A DNA stretch of 26,157 bases from the NCBI GenBank assembly GCA_029974875.1, contig JARKQP010000284.1:1-26157 (forward strand), given 5' to 3'. The translations under genes were made by a program, and so were the position numbers. A model generated the notes under the pieces. It did not search any database and was not told the DNA's origin. It worked only from the letters and a program-made list of their open reading frames with translations. Source of the stretch: Mobilitalea sp. Its GTDB lineage: Bacteria; Bacillota_A; Clostridia; Lachnospirales; Lachnospiraceae. Each line of letters starts with the position of its first letter. The first letter of the stretch is position 1. Shown piece after piece: positions 1-7,459 of the stretch.

Positions 1-233
1 CGGAGAACCTTCAGGGCTTTATTATTACCGAGGAACCCTTAAGGCTGGCATATTATACTGGCATTAACGAGAAACTAAGAACCTACTTCCATCGCGCAGG
101 CCAGCAATACCTGGAAGGAAGCATCGATGTGGACCAGCTTGGGGTTATCCTGAATGATGCTTACGGCGAGGTGCTGAAGGAAATAGAATTAGAAAATGGA
201 TGGACGGCAGACAATAATTACGGAATACAATAA
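1..233 (+). CDS. C-terminal end of probable sugar ABC transporter solute-binding protein (partial)
   Basis: An open frame runs in from the left edge and stops at TAA 231-233, giving the last 76 residues of a protein. The tail has a helical ending of the kind YLEGSIDVDQLGVILNDAY followed by an acidic helix, which resembles the C-terminus of family 1 extracellular solute-binding lipoproteins, where a short helix pair follows a G-S-I/D segment. The next genes, a sulfatase and a fucosidase on the same strand, fit a binding protein that delivers glycan fragments. The N-terminus, with any signal peptide and lipobox, lies outside the window, so the assignment rests on the tail and context only. It could instead be another carbohydrate-related protein with a helical end. 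Confidence 0.5.
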   Translation, partial: ENLQGFIITEEPLRLAYYTGINEKLRTYFHRAGQQYLEGSIDVDQLGVILNDAYGEVLKEIELENGWTADNNYGIQ

Positions 234-287
234 CTTCATATTGAAAACTTCATAATTAAAATAAAAAAATTAAAATTAAGAAAGAAC

Positions 288-347
288 AGGAGCTTCTGCA
301 TACAGCATAATCAGACCTTAAGGCTGGTATGTGGTGCAGAAGCTCCT
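288..347 (+). other. Long intercistronic stem-loop
   Basis: AGGAGCTTCTGCA at 288-300 is perfectly complementary to TGCAGAAGCTCCT at 335-347. The interior can pair further (CATA with TATG, CAG with CTG, around CCTTAAGG). There is no T-run after the stem, so it is a poor intrinsic terminator. It lies between the binding-protein end and the sulfatase gene and more likely stabilises or processes the transcript, giving different amounts of the two products. Confidence 0.6.
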
Positions 348-352
348 CTAAT

Positions 353-380
353 TCCTCCGGCTGCGATAGGAACCGGAGGA
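353..380 (+). other. Hairpin holding a GGAGGA sequence upstream of the sulfatase start
   Basis: TCCTCCGG at 353-360 pairs perfectly with CCGGAGGA at 373-380. The right arm contains the best Shine-Dalgarno-like sequence near the sulfatase gene, but it sits about 18 bases before the ATG. A second purine-rich site, GGAAAGGAA at 382-390, is at a normal distance, so the hairpin may be a stabiliser rather than a true translation switch. Confidence 0.45.
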
Positions 381-398
381 CGGAAAGGAAATGATGCT

Positions 399-1895
399 AT
401 GGCAATGGAACAGAAAGCAATGCAAAAACCAAATGTGATATACATCCTGGCAGATGATATGGGATACGGAGATATATCGGCTTTTAATGAAACCTGTCCC
501 TTTGTAACGGAAAATTTAGATGAGCTGTGCAGAAATGGTGTGCGGTTTTGTGATGCCCATGCCACTTCGGCGGTGTGTACTCCCTCGCGCTACGGTATTC
601 TTACAGGCCGTTATAATTGGCGGTCCAGGCTGAAATCCTATGTGCTTGGAGGGTATTCCGAAGCCTTGATTGAAGACGGCAGAAAAACCCTCGCTGACTT
701 GTTCAAAAGCCAGGGCTACCGGACGGCAGCAATCGGTAAATGGCACTTGGGGATGGATTTTGCGAAAACGGATGATTTTAGGGAGCAGGAGGAGTTTGGA
801 GCCTGCGAGGGAATTGACTATGGCGGCCGGATCCGGCGTTCACCCCTCAGCTATGGTTTTGATTACTACTTTGGAATCAGCGGCTCTCTTGACATGCCCC
901 CTTATGCCTACATAGAAAATGATTATTTTACTAAGCTGCCGGATCATGAAACCCAGGGCAGCGGCAAGGCATTCTGGAGAAAAGGACCTACCGCTCCGGG
1001 ATTTGTGCATGAGCATGTATTGGATGAGCTGACGGACAAGGTAATAGAAAAAATCGGGGAATATAAGGAGGAGCCCTTCTTTCTCTATTATCCCATGCCT
1101 GCGCCCCACACACCCATTTTACCGGCAAAAAAGTTCCGGGGAGCCTCGGGGACAAATGAATATGGTGACTTTATCCTGCACTGCGATGATGTTGTGGGAA
1201 GGATAATAAATAAATTAAAGGAAGAGCAATTATATGAGAATACAATTATTGTCTTTACCTCAGACAACGGATGCTCACCCATGGCAAACTATGAAGAGCT
1301 AAGGGCAGCAGGACACAATCCCAGCTATATCTTTCGGGGAACCAAGTCAGACATTTACGAGGGAGGCCACCGGGTTCCCCTGATTGTACAGTGGCCTGGC
1401 CAGATGCCAAAAAACCAGCGCTGTGATAAAATGGTATGCTTGTCGGACTTCATGGCTACCATGGCGGATTATTTTAACGTTACCCTGCCTGATTCCATGG
1501 GGGAGGACAGTGTCAGCAATCTCCCCCTCTGGTTTGATGTAGATCATCCAGGGGTTAGGAAGGATATGATCCACCAGAGCATTGACGGATCCTTATCCAT
1601 TCGGAAGGACAATTACAAATTAGAACTATGCCCCGGCTCTGGCGGGTGGTCATATCCAGCCTCCGGTACAGAGGATGCCTCCCTGCCACGTTTTCAATTT
1701 TACGACCTGGGCGGGGATATCAGTGAGAGCAGAAATTTGATAGAAGAATATAAGGAAGAAGCGCTGGAGATGAAGCAGCAATTAGTCCGATATATATTAA
1801 ATGGAAGAAGTACCCCCGGAAAGAAGCAGGAGAACAACGGAGCCCCTATCTGGGATGCCATTTCATGGATGGAAGACAGGGAAGGTAATAGTTAG
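399..1895 (+). CDS. Cys-type sulfatase (arylsulfatase A/N-acetylgalactosamine-sulfatase-like)
   Basis: This 498-residue protein has the whole alkaline-phosphatase-fold sulfatase plan. Residues 19-20 (DD, in ILADDMGYGD) bind the metal, C-T-P-S-R at 60-64 is the signature in which Cys60 becomes formylglycine, GKWHLG lies at 113-118, His237 is in the PAPHTP segment, and DN at 289-290 supplies further metal ligands. The Cys form needs a radical-SAM maturase in anaerobes; none is encoded here, so it must be elsewhere. There is no signal peptide, so the enzyme probably works in the cytoplasm on imported oligosaccharides. It is followed by a fucosidase and preceded by a transporter end, which points to a sulfated, fucosylated glycan. 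The start is set by GGAAAGGAA eight bases upstream. The exact sulfate ester cannot be read from the sequence. Confidence 0.93.
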   Translation: MAMEQKAMQKPNVIYILADDMGYGDISAFNETCPFVTENLDELCRNGVRFCDAHATSAVCTPSRYGILTGRYNWRSRLKSYVLGGYSEALIEDGRKTLADLFKSQGYRTAAIGKWHLGMDFAKTDDFREQEEFGACEGIDYGGRIRRSPLSYGFDYYFGISGSLDMPPYAYIENDYFTKLPDHETQGSGKAFWRKGPTAPGFVHEHVLDELTDKVIEKIGEYKEEPFFLYYPMPAPHTPILPAKKFRGASGTNEYGDFILHCDDVVGRIINKLKEEQLYENTIIVFTSDNGCSPMANYEELRAAGHNPSYIFRGTKSDIYEGGHRVPLIVQWPGQMPKNQRCDKMVCLSDFMATMADYFNVTLPDSMGEDSVSNLPLWFDVDHPGVRKDMIHQSIDGSLSIRKDNYKLELCPGSGGWSYPASGTEDASLPRFQFYDLGGDISESRNLIEEYKEEALEMKQQLVRYILNGRSTPGKKQENNGAPIWDAISWMEDREGNS

Positions 1896-1973
1896 CTTAA
1901 ATTGAATATCAGTTGCCGAGGAATCCTCGGCAACTGCTTCGGGGGGAAGGTAATAGCTAGCTTAAATTGAATA
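1881..1973 (+). repeat. Imperfect direct repeat (28 bp) bracketing the hairpin
   Basis: The run beginning GAAGGTAATAGTTAGC at 1881 reappears as GAAGGTAATAGCTAGC at 1946 and continues identically through TTAAATTGAATA. The two copies are about 28 bases long with one mismatch and a 65-base offset. The first copy contains the sulfatase stop codon. The arrangement suggests a local duplication, or insertion of the hairpin segment with target duplication. Confidence 0.75.
1910..1936 (+). other. Perfect 12-bp hairpin between sulfatase and fucosidase genes
   Basis: CAGTTGCCGAGG at 1910-1921 pairs with CCTCGGCAACTG at 1925-1936 around a three-base loop. The stem is very stable, but what follows is CTTCGGGGGG rather than a T-run, so it is not a standard intrinsic terminator. 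It may attenuate or stabilise the transcript between the two genes. It is bracketed by a direct repeat (1881-1908 and 1946-1973). Confidence 0.6.
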
Positions 1974-2040
1974 GGCTTACGAGGCGTACAGATGGAGCAG
2001 AAAGGCGGATGCGTGTATTAGGCGCAGAATAGGAGGAGCA

Positions 2041-3360
2041 ATGGAAAATGCAGTAGTTAAAGCGAGGACAGAAAGAACAAAATGGTATTGTGATGCCCGG
2101 TTTGGGATGTTTATACACTGGGGATTGTATGCCATTCCAGCCCGTGGGGAGTGGATCCGCAGTATAGAAGAAATACCGAAGGAAGAATACGAGCCGTTGA
2201 TGAATGAGTTTTATGCAGAGAATTATAACCCGAAGGAATGGGCAAGAATAGCAAAGGAAGCCGGAATGAAATATGCTGTTTTGACAGCCAAGCATCATGA
2301 TGGCTTCTGCCTGTTTGACACTGAGTATACAGAGTTTAAGTCAACCAATGCACCATACAAAAGGGATTTGGTAAGGGAATACGTAGAGGCCTTCCGTGCG
2401 GAAGGGATCAGGGTAGGCCTGTATTTTTCCATCATTGACTGGCACCATGATGATTTTCCCCATTATGGCGACCGGATTCATCCGATGCGCAATAAGGAAG
2501 AATACAAAAATGACCGGCGTAATTTTGACCGTTATCTTGAATTTATGCATGGACAGGTCCGTGAACTGCTGACGAATTATGGCAAGCTGGATCTGATGTG
2601 GTTCGATTTCTCTTATGGCGATATGAAATGTGAAAAATGGAAAGCGGCAGAACTGATCCAGATGGTGCGCGAAATCCAGCCGCATATCATCATTGATAAC
2701 CGGTTAGAAGGCAGCGCAGAGGATGCGGGCTCCATAAGAACCTTGAACCCGACGCCGTATTCCGGTGACTTTGCATCACCGGAGCAGATGATACCCCCTG
2801 CCTGTATCTGCGATCATGCCGGTAATCCGATTCCTTGGGAAGCATGTATTACCCTGAATAATAACTGGGGCTATAGTGCACATGATAAGCACTACAAATC
2901 GCCAAAGCTGATTGTTAGGACTCTCGTAGAATGTGTCAGCAAGGGCGGCAATTTACTTGTTAATGTTGGGCCGACAATAAAAGGGGAGATTCAGGAGGAA
3001 TCCGTTTCTATTTTAAAGGAAGTGGGTAAATGGATGAGGGAAAATGGAAAGAGCATTTACGGATGTACCTTTTCCGATTTTCCGAAGCCGGAATGGGGAA
3101 GGTTTACCCAGAATGGAAATAAGCTCTATGCCCATGTGATGGAAGAGCAGGTAGGAGCAATCTGCCTGCCCAATATGGCAGGCAAGGTAAAATCGATGCG
3201 TTTGATAAAAGATGGCTCAGAAGTAAAGGAGTCCTTCTTCTGGAACTTAAAGGAATACCCGGAAAATGCATACTTTTTCTTTGATTCCCGTGCATTTGAC
3301 TGCTATCCATTACCGGATGACAAGGATACCGTTGTAGAGATCACGTTGAAAGAGGAATAA
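2041..3360 (+). CDS. Alpha-L-fucosidase, glycoside hydrolase family 29
   Basis: The 439-residue product shows GH29 hallmarks in order: FGMFIHWGLYA at 21-31, KHHDGFCLFDT at 84-93, the substrate-binding stretch IIDWHHDDFP at 131-140, and LDLMWFDFSYG at 183-193, in which Asp189 is the expected nucleophile. A short beta-sandwich-like region follows the (beta/alpha)8 domain. It has no signal peptide, so it is probably cytoplasmic, releasing fucose from imported oligosaccharides. The start is well supported by AGGAGG seven bases upstream. With the sulfatase just upstream, the pair could desulfate and defucosylate host mucin-type or other sulfated glycans. Linkage preference (broad GH29-A versus alpha-1,3/4-specific GH29-B) is not decided here. 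Confidence 0.95.
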   Translation: MENAVVKARTERTKWYCDARFGMFIHWGLYAIPARGEWIRSIEEIPKEEYEPLMNEFYAENYNPKEWARIAKEAGMKYAVLTAKHHDGFCLFDTEYTEFKSTNAPYKRDLVREYVEAFRAEGIRVGLYFSIIDWHHDDFPHYGDRIHPMRNKEEYKNDRRNFDRYLEFMHGQVRELLTNYGKLDLMWFDFSYGDMKCEKWKAAELIQMVREIQPHIIIDNRLEGSAEDAGSIRTLNPTPYSGDFASPEQMIPPACICDHAGNPIPWEACITLNNNWGYSAHDKHYKSPKLIVRTLVECVSKGGNLLVNVGPTIKGEIQEESVSILKEVGKWMRENGKSIYGCTFSDFPKPEWGRFTQNGNKLYAHVMEEQVGAICLPNMAGKVKSMRLIKDGSEVKESFFWNLKEYPENAYFFFDSRAFDCYPLPDDKDTVVEITLKEE

Positions 3361-3437
3361 ACGGGCCAAGAGACTAAGTGTCAATCTTTTTGAAAGAGTG
3401 GCTAAAGCAATCAAAATTGAAAGGTGTGGATATCAGA

Positions 3438-4202
3438 ATGAAGGGATACGTCTTGGAAGGATGTGTTGATTCTGTGGAATCGGCAAGGATTGCTTCACAG
3501 AGTGGTGCAAACAGGCTGGAGCTTTGCGGGAATTTAATTATAGGGGGGACAACACCTGGTAAATTCCTGTTTCAGGAAGTAAAGAGATATTGCGATATTA
3601 AGGTACATGTGCTGATCCGTCCAAGGTTCGGGGATTTCTGCTATTCTGATTATGAATTTAACATAATGAAGGAAGAGGTCAGCATGTTCCGCGAATTGGG
3701 GGCGGACGGGATTGTCATTGGAGTGCTTTTGCCGGAGGGTAACTTGGATCTGGAGCGGATGGGACAGCTGACGGCTCTGGCCGGTGACATGTCTGTAACT
3801 TTAAGCAGGGCTTTTGATCTATGCCGGGATCCCTATGAAGCATTATCCCAGGCAAAGGCTCTGGGAATCCACAGCATACTTACCTCCGGCCAGGCAAAGG
3901 ATTGCCTTGAAGGAAAGGAACTAATCCGCGGTTTGGTACAGGAGGCGGCAGGGGAAATTGATATTCTGGTAGGGGGAGGTGTAGATGGGAAGACCATCCG
4001 GGAGCTCTACCCTGCAACCTTGGCAACCTCCTATCATATGTCCGGTAAAATAGTAAAGGACGGCAGGATGGTTTTTCGCAAGAAAGGCGTCAATATGGGA
4101 TTGCCTTCTATGAGCGAATATGAGATCTGGCAGACGGACGGAGACAAGATAAGGCTGGCAAAGGAAGCTTTGGAAAATTTAAAAATATCTAAAAATTTGT
4201 AA
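3438..4202 (+). CDS. cutC: CutC-family TIM-barrel protein
   Basis: The product is a typical CutC protein: an N-terminal strand with ANRLELCG, then GGTTPG, VHVLIRPRFGDFCYSDYEF, the SRAFDLCRDP segment, ILTSGQA and a C-terminal LVGGGVDG strand. I place the start at ATG 3438 (254 residues) because AAAGGTG lies about 12 bases upstream and the length and first strand then match the family. A GTG at 3378 in the same frame would add 20 residues without an obvious ribosome binding site. The family is annotated as copper homeostasis, but the E. coli phenotype was later traced to a small RNA (MicL) encoded in the cutC region, so the true activity is unsettled. Its place directly after sulfatase and fucosidase genes hints at a role in sugar metabolism; this is inference. 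Confidence 0.9.
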   Translation: MKGYVLEGCVDSVESARIASQSGANRLELCGNLIIGGTTPGKFLFQEVKRYCDIKVHVLIRPRFGDFCYSDYEFNIMKEEVSMFRELGADGIVIGVLLPEGNLDLERMGQLTALAGDMSVTLSRAFDLCRDPYEALSQAKALGIHSILTSGQAKDCLEGKELIRGLVQEAAGEIDILVGGGVDGKTIRELYPATLATSYHMSGKIVKDGRMVFRKKGVNMGLPSMSEYEIWQTDGDKIRLAKEALENLKISKNL

Positions 4203-4211
4203 TCATACAAG

Positions 4212-4239
4212 TGAACCTCGGGCAGAAAAATAACATCTA
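4212..4239 (+). promoter_or_regulatory. Candidate ECF-sigma promoter upstream of the sigma factor gene
   Basis: TGAACC at 4212-4217 and CATCTA at 4234-4239 are separated by 16 bases, about 55 bases before the sigma gene. The -35 resembles the AAC-containing -35 boxes of many ECF sigma factors and the spacing is usual for that class, which commonly autoregulates. No second copy was found in the window, so this is a suggestion. Confidence 0.4.
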
Positions 4240-4292
4240 ATAAGTGTACAGTACAAAGAAAGCAGCTGCAGATCATACGAAAGGTATCAAAC

Positions 4293-4760
4293 ATGGATAA
4301 AGAAGAGTTTTCAAAAAGGGTTCTTGCCGCAGAAGCAAGCCTGTACCGTGTCTCAAAAGGAATTCTAATCAATGAAGCGGATTGTGAGGACGCTGTCCAG
4401 AATGCAATCTTAAAAGCCTATATGAAACGGAATTCACTTAAGGAGGTAAGCTTTTTTAAGACATGGCTGATCAGGATCCTGATCAATGAGTGCTATCAGT
4501 TTTTGCGGAGGAAGAAGCAGGAGGTGTCCTACGATGATTGTATCCTGGAAGAAAGGACAGAGCAAGTACAATACCCAGAGCTTTATGATGCAATTAAAAG
4601 GCTGGATATCAAGCATAGAATGCCGATTATACTCTGCTATATCGAAGGATATTCTGTAAATGAAATTGCAGGAATTTTAAGGATACCGTCAGGGACGGTC
4701 AAAAGCAGACTTTCCAGAGGACGTAAGCAAATCAGGGACTTATTAGAAGAAGAGGTGTAA
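4293..4760 (+). CDS. ECF-type RNA polymerase sigma factor
   Basis: This 155-residue protein contains sigma region 2 (about residues 5-75, with DCEDAVQNAILKAY and FFKTWLIRILINECYQFLRR) and region 4 (about 95-150), ending in the helix-turn-helix GYSVNEIAGILRIPSGTVKSRLSRGRKQI. Region 3 is absent, as in the ECF group. The gene is three bases upstream of a membrane protein that fits an anti-sigma factor, so the two are surely co-transcribed. The ECF factor would direct polymerase to a small regulon when released from its partner; the signal is unknown. The start at ATG 4293 is preceded by GAAAGG. Confidence 0.93.
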   Translation: MDKEEFSKRVLAAEASLYRVSKGILINEADCEDAVQNAILKAYMKRNSLKEVSFFKTWLIRILINECYQFLRRKKQEVSYDDCILEERTEQVQYPELYDAIKRLDIKHRMPIILCYIEGYSVNEIAGILRIPSGTVKSRLSRGRKQIRDLLEEEV

Positions 4761-4763
4761 TGT

Positions 4764-5798
4764 ATGAAGAATATATATGATTGGAAGCATGCCCTGCCGG
4801 AAGAAACAGAGGCCTTTCATGAAAAAATAAGGGAAGTGGTCCGTTCCCTGCCGGAGGAGCGAACAGGCCATTGGGCTCCTAAAAAGAGATATCTGCCTGT
4901 TTTGGTAGCGGCAGTATTTATCTTAAGCAGTGCAACCGTATTTGCGGCACTTAAATGGAATGACCAGGCGGCGCATCAGTTTGGTACGGATGAGCAGCTG
5001 CAGAAAAATCTGACTGAAGAAGGGTATTCACGCCAGGATGAGCAATCGGTTACGGATAACGGGATTACCATTACCCTGGAGCAGACCGTTCAGGATGAAA
5101 ACCTGATTTATCTTCTATTCAAGGTTACTTCAGATAATCTGGAGCTAACAGAAAATAATGGGATGGGCTATGAGATGAAGGCCTCCAATGGGTCAGGATT
5201 TTTTACAAGCGCCAGCTCAGGGTTCGTTAACGAATTCGAACAGCCGGAGCTCAGCAATAGCAGGGAATATGAGGTATGGATCACAAAAAACCGGACCTAT
5301 GATTTTAAGGAAGCCGTATTAAGCTTAAGCTTTAATACATTGGAAGGATATAAAGGGAAAGCAGGCCCGGTGGAAGAGCTTGTAAAGGGGCAGTGGAATT
5401 TTGACATCGATTTGTCGGCAAACGCTTCCGTTGAAATTGACATGGACAAAACAGTCACATTGGAAGGCTGCGATGTCAAGATCCATAAAATAAAAATATC
5501 CCCATTATCCTATATCATTTATTTCGACAACGATGATGTTAAGGCGCTCCAGGAAGCCAAAGACATTCATCCGGAGGTGCTCGACATCACATATCCCCTT
5601 ATCCTGTCCGGCGTTAAGTATAAGGATGCAACGGTAATGCAAGGGGATGCGGGTTTGATGAGCGAAGGTTTGGATGAAGGTTTTGATAAGGAAAGCGGAG
5701 ATTTTATCATAATCGGAAGGTTCTCCGAGGCCATTAACGTGGATCAGGTTCAGGAAATTGTATTTAATGATAAAGAGACCGGCGTATCCATCAGGTGA
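4764..5798 (+). CDS. Membrane-anchored anti-sigma factor (DUF4179-type)
   Basis: The product has 344 residues: a short cytoplasmic part (1-40), one transmembrane segment at about 43-62 (YLPVLVAAVFILSSATVFAAL), and a large extracytoplasmic domain of beta-rich character starting with a DUF4179-like segment. This layout, and the three-base spacing from the ECF gene, identify it as the likely anti-sigma factor that holds the sigma at the membrane and senses an outside signal. I see no zinc-binding HxxxCxxC motif in the cytoplasmic part, so it is not a ZAS-type anti-sigma. The C-terminal ~130 residues probably form a second domain of the DUF5643 type, but that is less certain. Confidence 0.8.
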   Translation: MKNIYDWKHALPEETEAFHEKIREVVRSLPEERTGHWAPKKRYLPVLVAAVFILSSATVFAALKWNDQAAHQFGTDEQLQKNLTEEGYSRQDEQSVTDNGITITLEQTVQDENLIYLLFKVTSDNLELTENNGMGYEMKASNGSGFFTSASSGFVNEFEQPELSNSREYEVWITKNRTYDFKEAVLSLSFNTLEGYKGKAGPVEELVKGQWNFDIDLSANASVEIDMDKTVTLEGCDVKIHKIKISPLSYIIYFDNDDVKALQEAKDIHPEVLDITYPLILSGVKYKDATVMQGDAGLMSEGLDEGFDKESGDFIIIGRFSEAINVDQVQEIVFNDKETGVSIR

Positions 5799-5938
5799 TG
5801 TAGGAGGAAGATGGTAGAAGGGTAACAGCAAAGGTAACGAGGGAAACAAGAGAACAACAAGAAAACAACAAGAGAGAAATTGGAGAGAAATAAGAGAATA
5901 AGGAATAATAAGAAATTCATAAGACATATAAGAGAAAT

Positions 5939-5995
5939 CGGGCTTAGGTAAGATGGTTTGTAAGAGAGAACCCTTCCCTAGGCCGGTTTTTTTTT
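5939..5995 (+). terminator. Intrinsic terminator of the sigma/anti-sigma operon
   Basis: A 14-position stem (CGGGCTTAGGTAAG-like left arm 5939-5952, CTTCCCTAGGCCGG right arm 5973-5986, two mismatches and one G-T pair) is followed directly by nine T residues at 5987-5995. Confidence 0.8.
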
Positions 5996-6052
5996 GTACA
6001 GAGCATATTTTTCACACTTAAGTCGGAAAAAATATAATATTATCCGTTTATA

Positions 6053-6079
6053 TTGACTTAATAATGGATATGCTATAAG
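6053..6079 (+). promoter_or_regulatory. Probable sigma-A promoter for the AAA_14 ATPase gene
   Basis: TTGACT at 6053-6058 is followed after 15 bases by TATAAG at 6074-6079, which is preceded by TG in the extended -10 position (TGCTATAAG). The spacing is short, but the extended -10 compensates. Confidence 0.5.
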
Positions 6080-6134
6080 ATGAAATTGCAGGAAACTATT
6101 GTGAACTATAATTTTATCTAAAAGAGGATATCTG

Positions 6135-7424
6135 ATGAAAAGAAATATAGAGGAACAACTAATACAATGGAAGCAAAAAAGACGCCGTAAGCCGCTCATC
6201 CTATACGGCGCCCGCCAGATTGGAAAAACATATAGCATAAAAGAGTTCGGAAAAAAATATTTTGAAAATACAATCTACATTAATTTTGAGATCAACCAAA
6301 AGATCATAAAGGATTTTGATGAAAACATATCACCCTCCTTTTTATTGCATCGAATGGAAGTGTTCTTTGGACAGAAAATAGATCCGAATAAAACATTAAT
6401 CATATTTGATGAAATCCAGGCCTGTGAACGTGCGTTAACCTCATTAAAGTATTTTTATGAGGATGTGCCTGAATATCATATCATTGCTGCCGGCAGCTTG
6501 CTGGGCGTGGCAATGAACCGCGAAAAATATAGCTTTCCTGTTGGGAAGGTCGATTACCTGAATATGTATCCTATGCGGTTGGACGAGTTTATGCTGGCTT
6601 TGGGAGAGGAATTATTGTTAGAAGAGATCAGAATCTGCTATTTCGAAAAAAGAAAAATGGATTCTGTATTGCATGATAAGGCGTTACAATTATATCGGGA
6701 GTATTTGCTCATAGGTGGGATGCCGGAAGCAGTTGCTGAATATTCGTTAGAAAAGGATGTATTAAACACAGTTGAGATACAGCAAGGCATATTGAACGCC
6801 TACGTTTCGGATATGGCTAAATATGCTACACCATCGGATACCACAAAGATTATGGCCTGCTTTGATAGTATTCCGGCACAGTTGGCAAAGGATAACCGTA
6901 AGTTTCAATATAAGGTTGTGGCCCAAGGGGGAAAGACATCATTATTTGGCGCATCGATTGATTGGCTGTTGGCAGCAGGCATTGTTACAAAATGTGAAAA
7001 GGTCGAGCACGGCATTCATCCCCTTGAGATATATAAAAATCTCTCTTCCTTTAAGCTCTATATGAGTGATGTGGGATTATTAACTACTAAGGCAGGCACC
7101 ACGGCATACGATATTATTAGTGGGAACGACCATGTCTTTATCGGTGCTTTGACAGAAAATTATATAGCTAATATATTAGAAATGAATCGTTATAAGCTTT
7201 ATTATTGGACTTCTGGCGGAGAAGCAGAGGTTGATTTCATCATTGAGCAGGAAGGAAAAGTTGTTCCTGTCGAAGTAAAAGCCAGGGAACATACAAAATC
7301 ACGGAGCTTATCAGTATTTCTCAGCAAATATCCAGCAGAAACGAGCATTCGTTTTTCAAGCAAGAACTTCGGCTGGGAGAATGGGATGGAATCGATTCCC
7401 TTATATGCTGCCTGGCTTGTTTGA
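6135..7424 (+). CDS. AAA_14 ATPase with C-terminal DUF4143 nuclease-like domain
   Basis: The 429-residue protein has a P-loop, GARQIGKT, at 25-32, a Walker B LIIFDE ending at 92-93, and an AAGS sensor motif at 118-121, which define the AAA_14 (MNS-like) ATPase. The C-terminal part is DUF4143: ASIDWLLAAGIV and LYMSDVGLL segments, then a PD-(D/E)XK-like core with GGEAEVDF at 361-368 and PVEVKA at 378-383. Such proteins are very common in anaerobes and often occur in several copies, but their cellular role is unknown. They are related to STAND-type ATPases and have been suggested to act in stress or defence. It is transcribed alone or with the overlapping Nudix gene. Confidence 0.92.
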   Translation: MKRNIEEQLIQWKQKRRRKPLILYGARQIGKTYSIKEFGKKYFENTIYINFEINQKIIKDFDENISPSFLLHRMEVFFGQKIDPNKTLIIFDEIQACERALTSLKYFYEDVPEYHIIAAGSLLGVAMNREKYSFPVGKVDYLNMYPMRLDEFMLALGEELLLEEIRICYFEKRKMDSVLHDKALQLYREYLLIGGMPEAVAEYSLEKDVLNTVEIQQGILNAYVSDMAKYATPSDTTKIMACFDSIPAQLAKDNRKFQYKVVAQGGKTSLFGASIDWLLAAGIVTKCEKVEHGIHPLEIYKNLSSFKLYMSDVGLLTTKAGTTAYDIISGNDHVFIGALTENYIANILEMNRYKLYYWTSGGEAEVDFIIEQEGKVVPVEVKAREHTKSRSLSVFLSKYPAETSIRFSSKNFGWENGMESIPLYAAWLV

Positions 7425-7459
7425 ATACTGACAATGAAGTTCGGAGGGATGAAAGGAAA

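Larger units (their letters stand above)
5799..6134. other. Intergenic stretch of 336 bases
   Basis: The first 140 bases are strongly purine-rich, a degenerate repetition of AGAGAAA/AACAAGA words with no gene. A terminator (5939-5995) and then a promoter (6053-6079) for the ATPase gene follow. I see no RNA gene. Confidence 0.6.

Noticed and set aside
3378..3437. Longer CutC protein starting at GTG 3378
   Set aside because: No ribosome binding site at the right distance, and the extra 20 residues are outside the usual CutC N-terminus.
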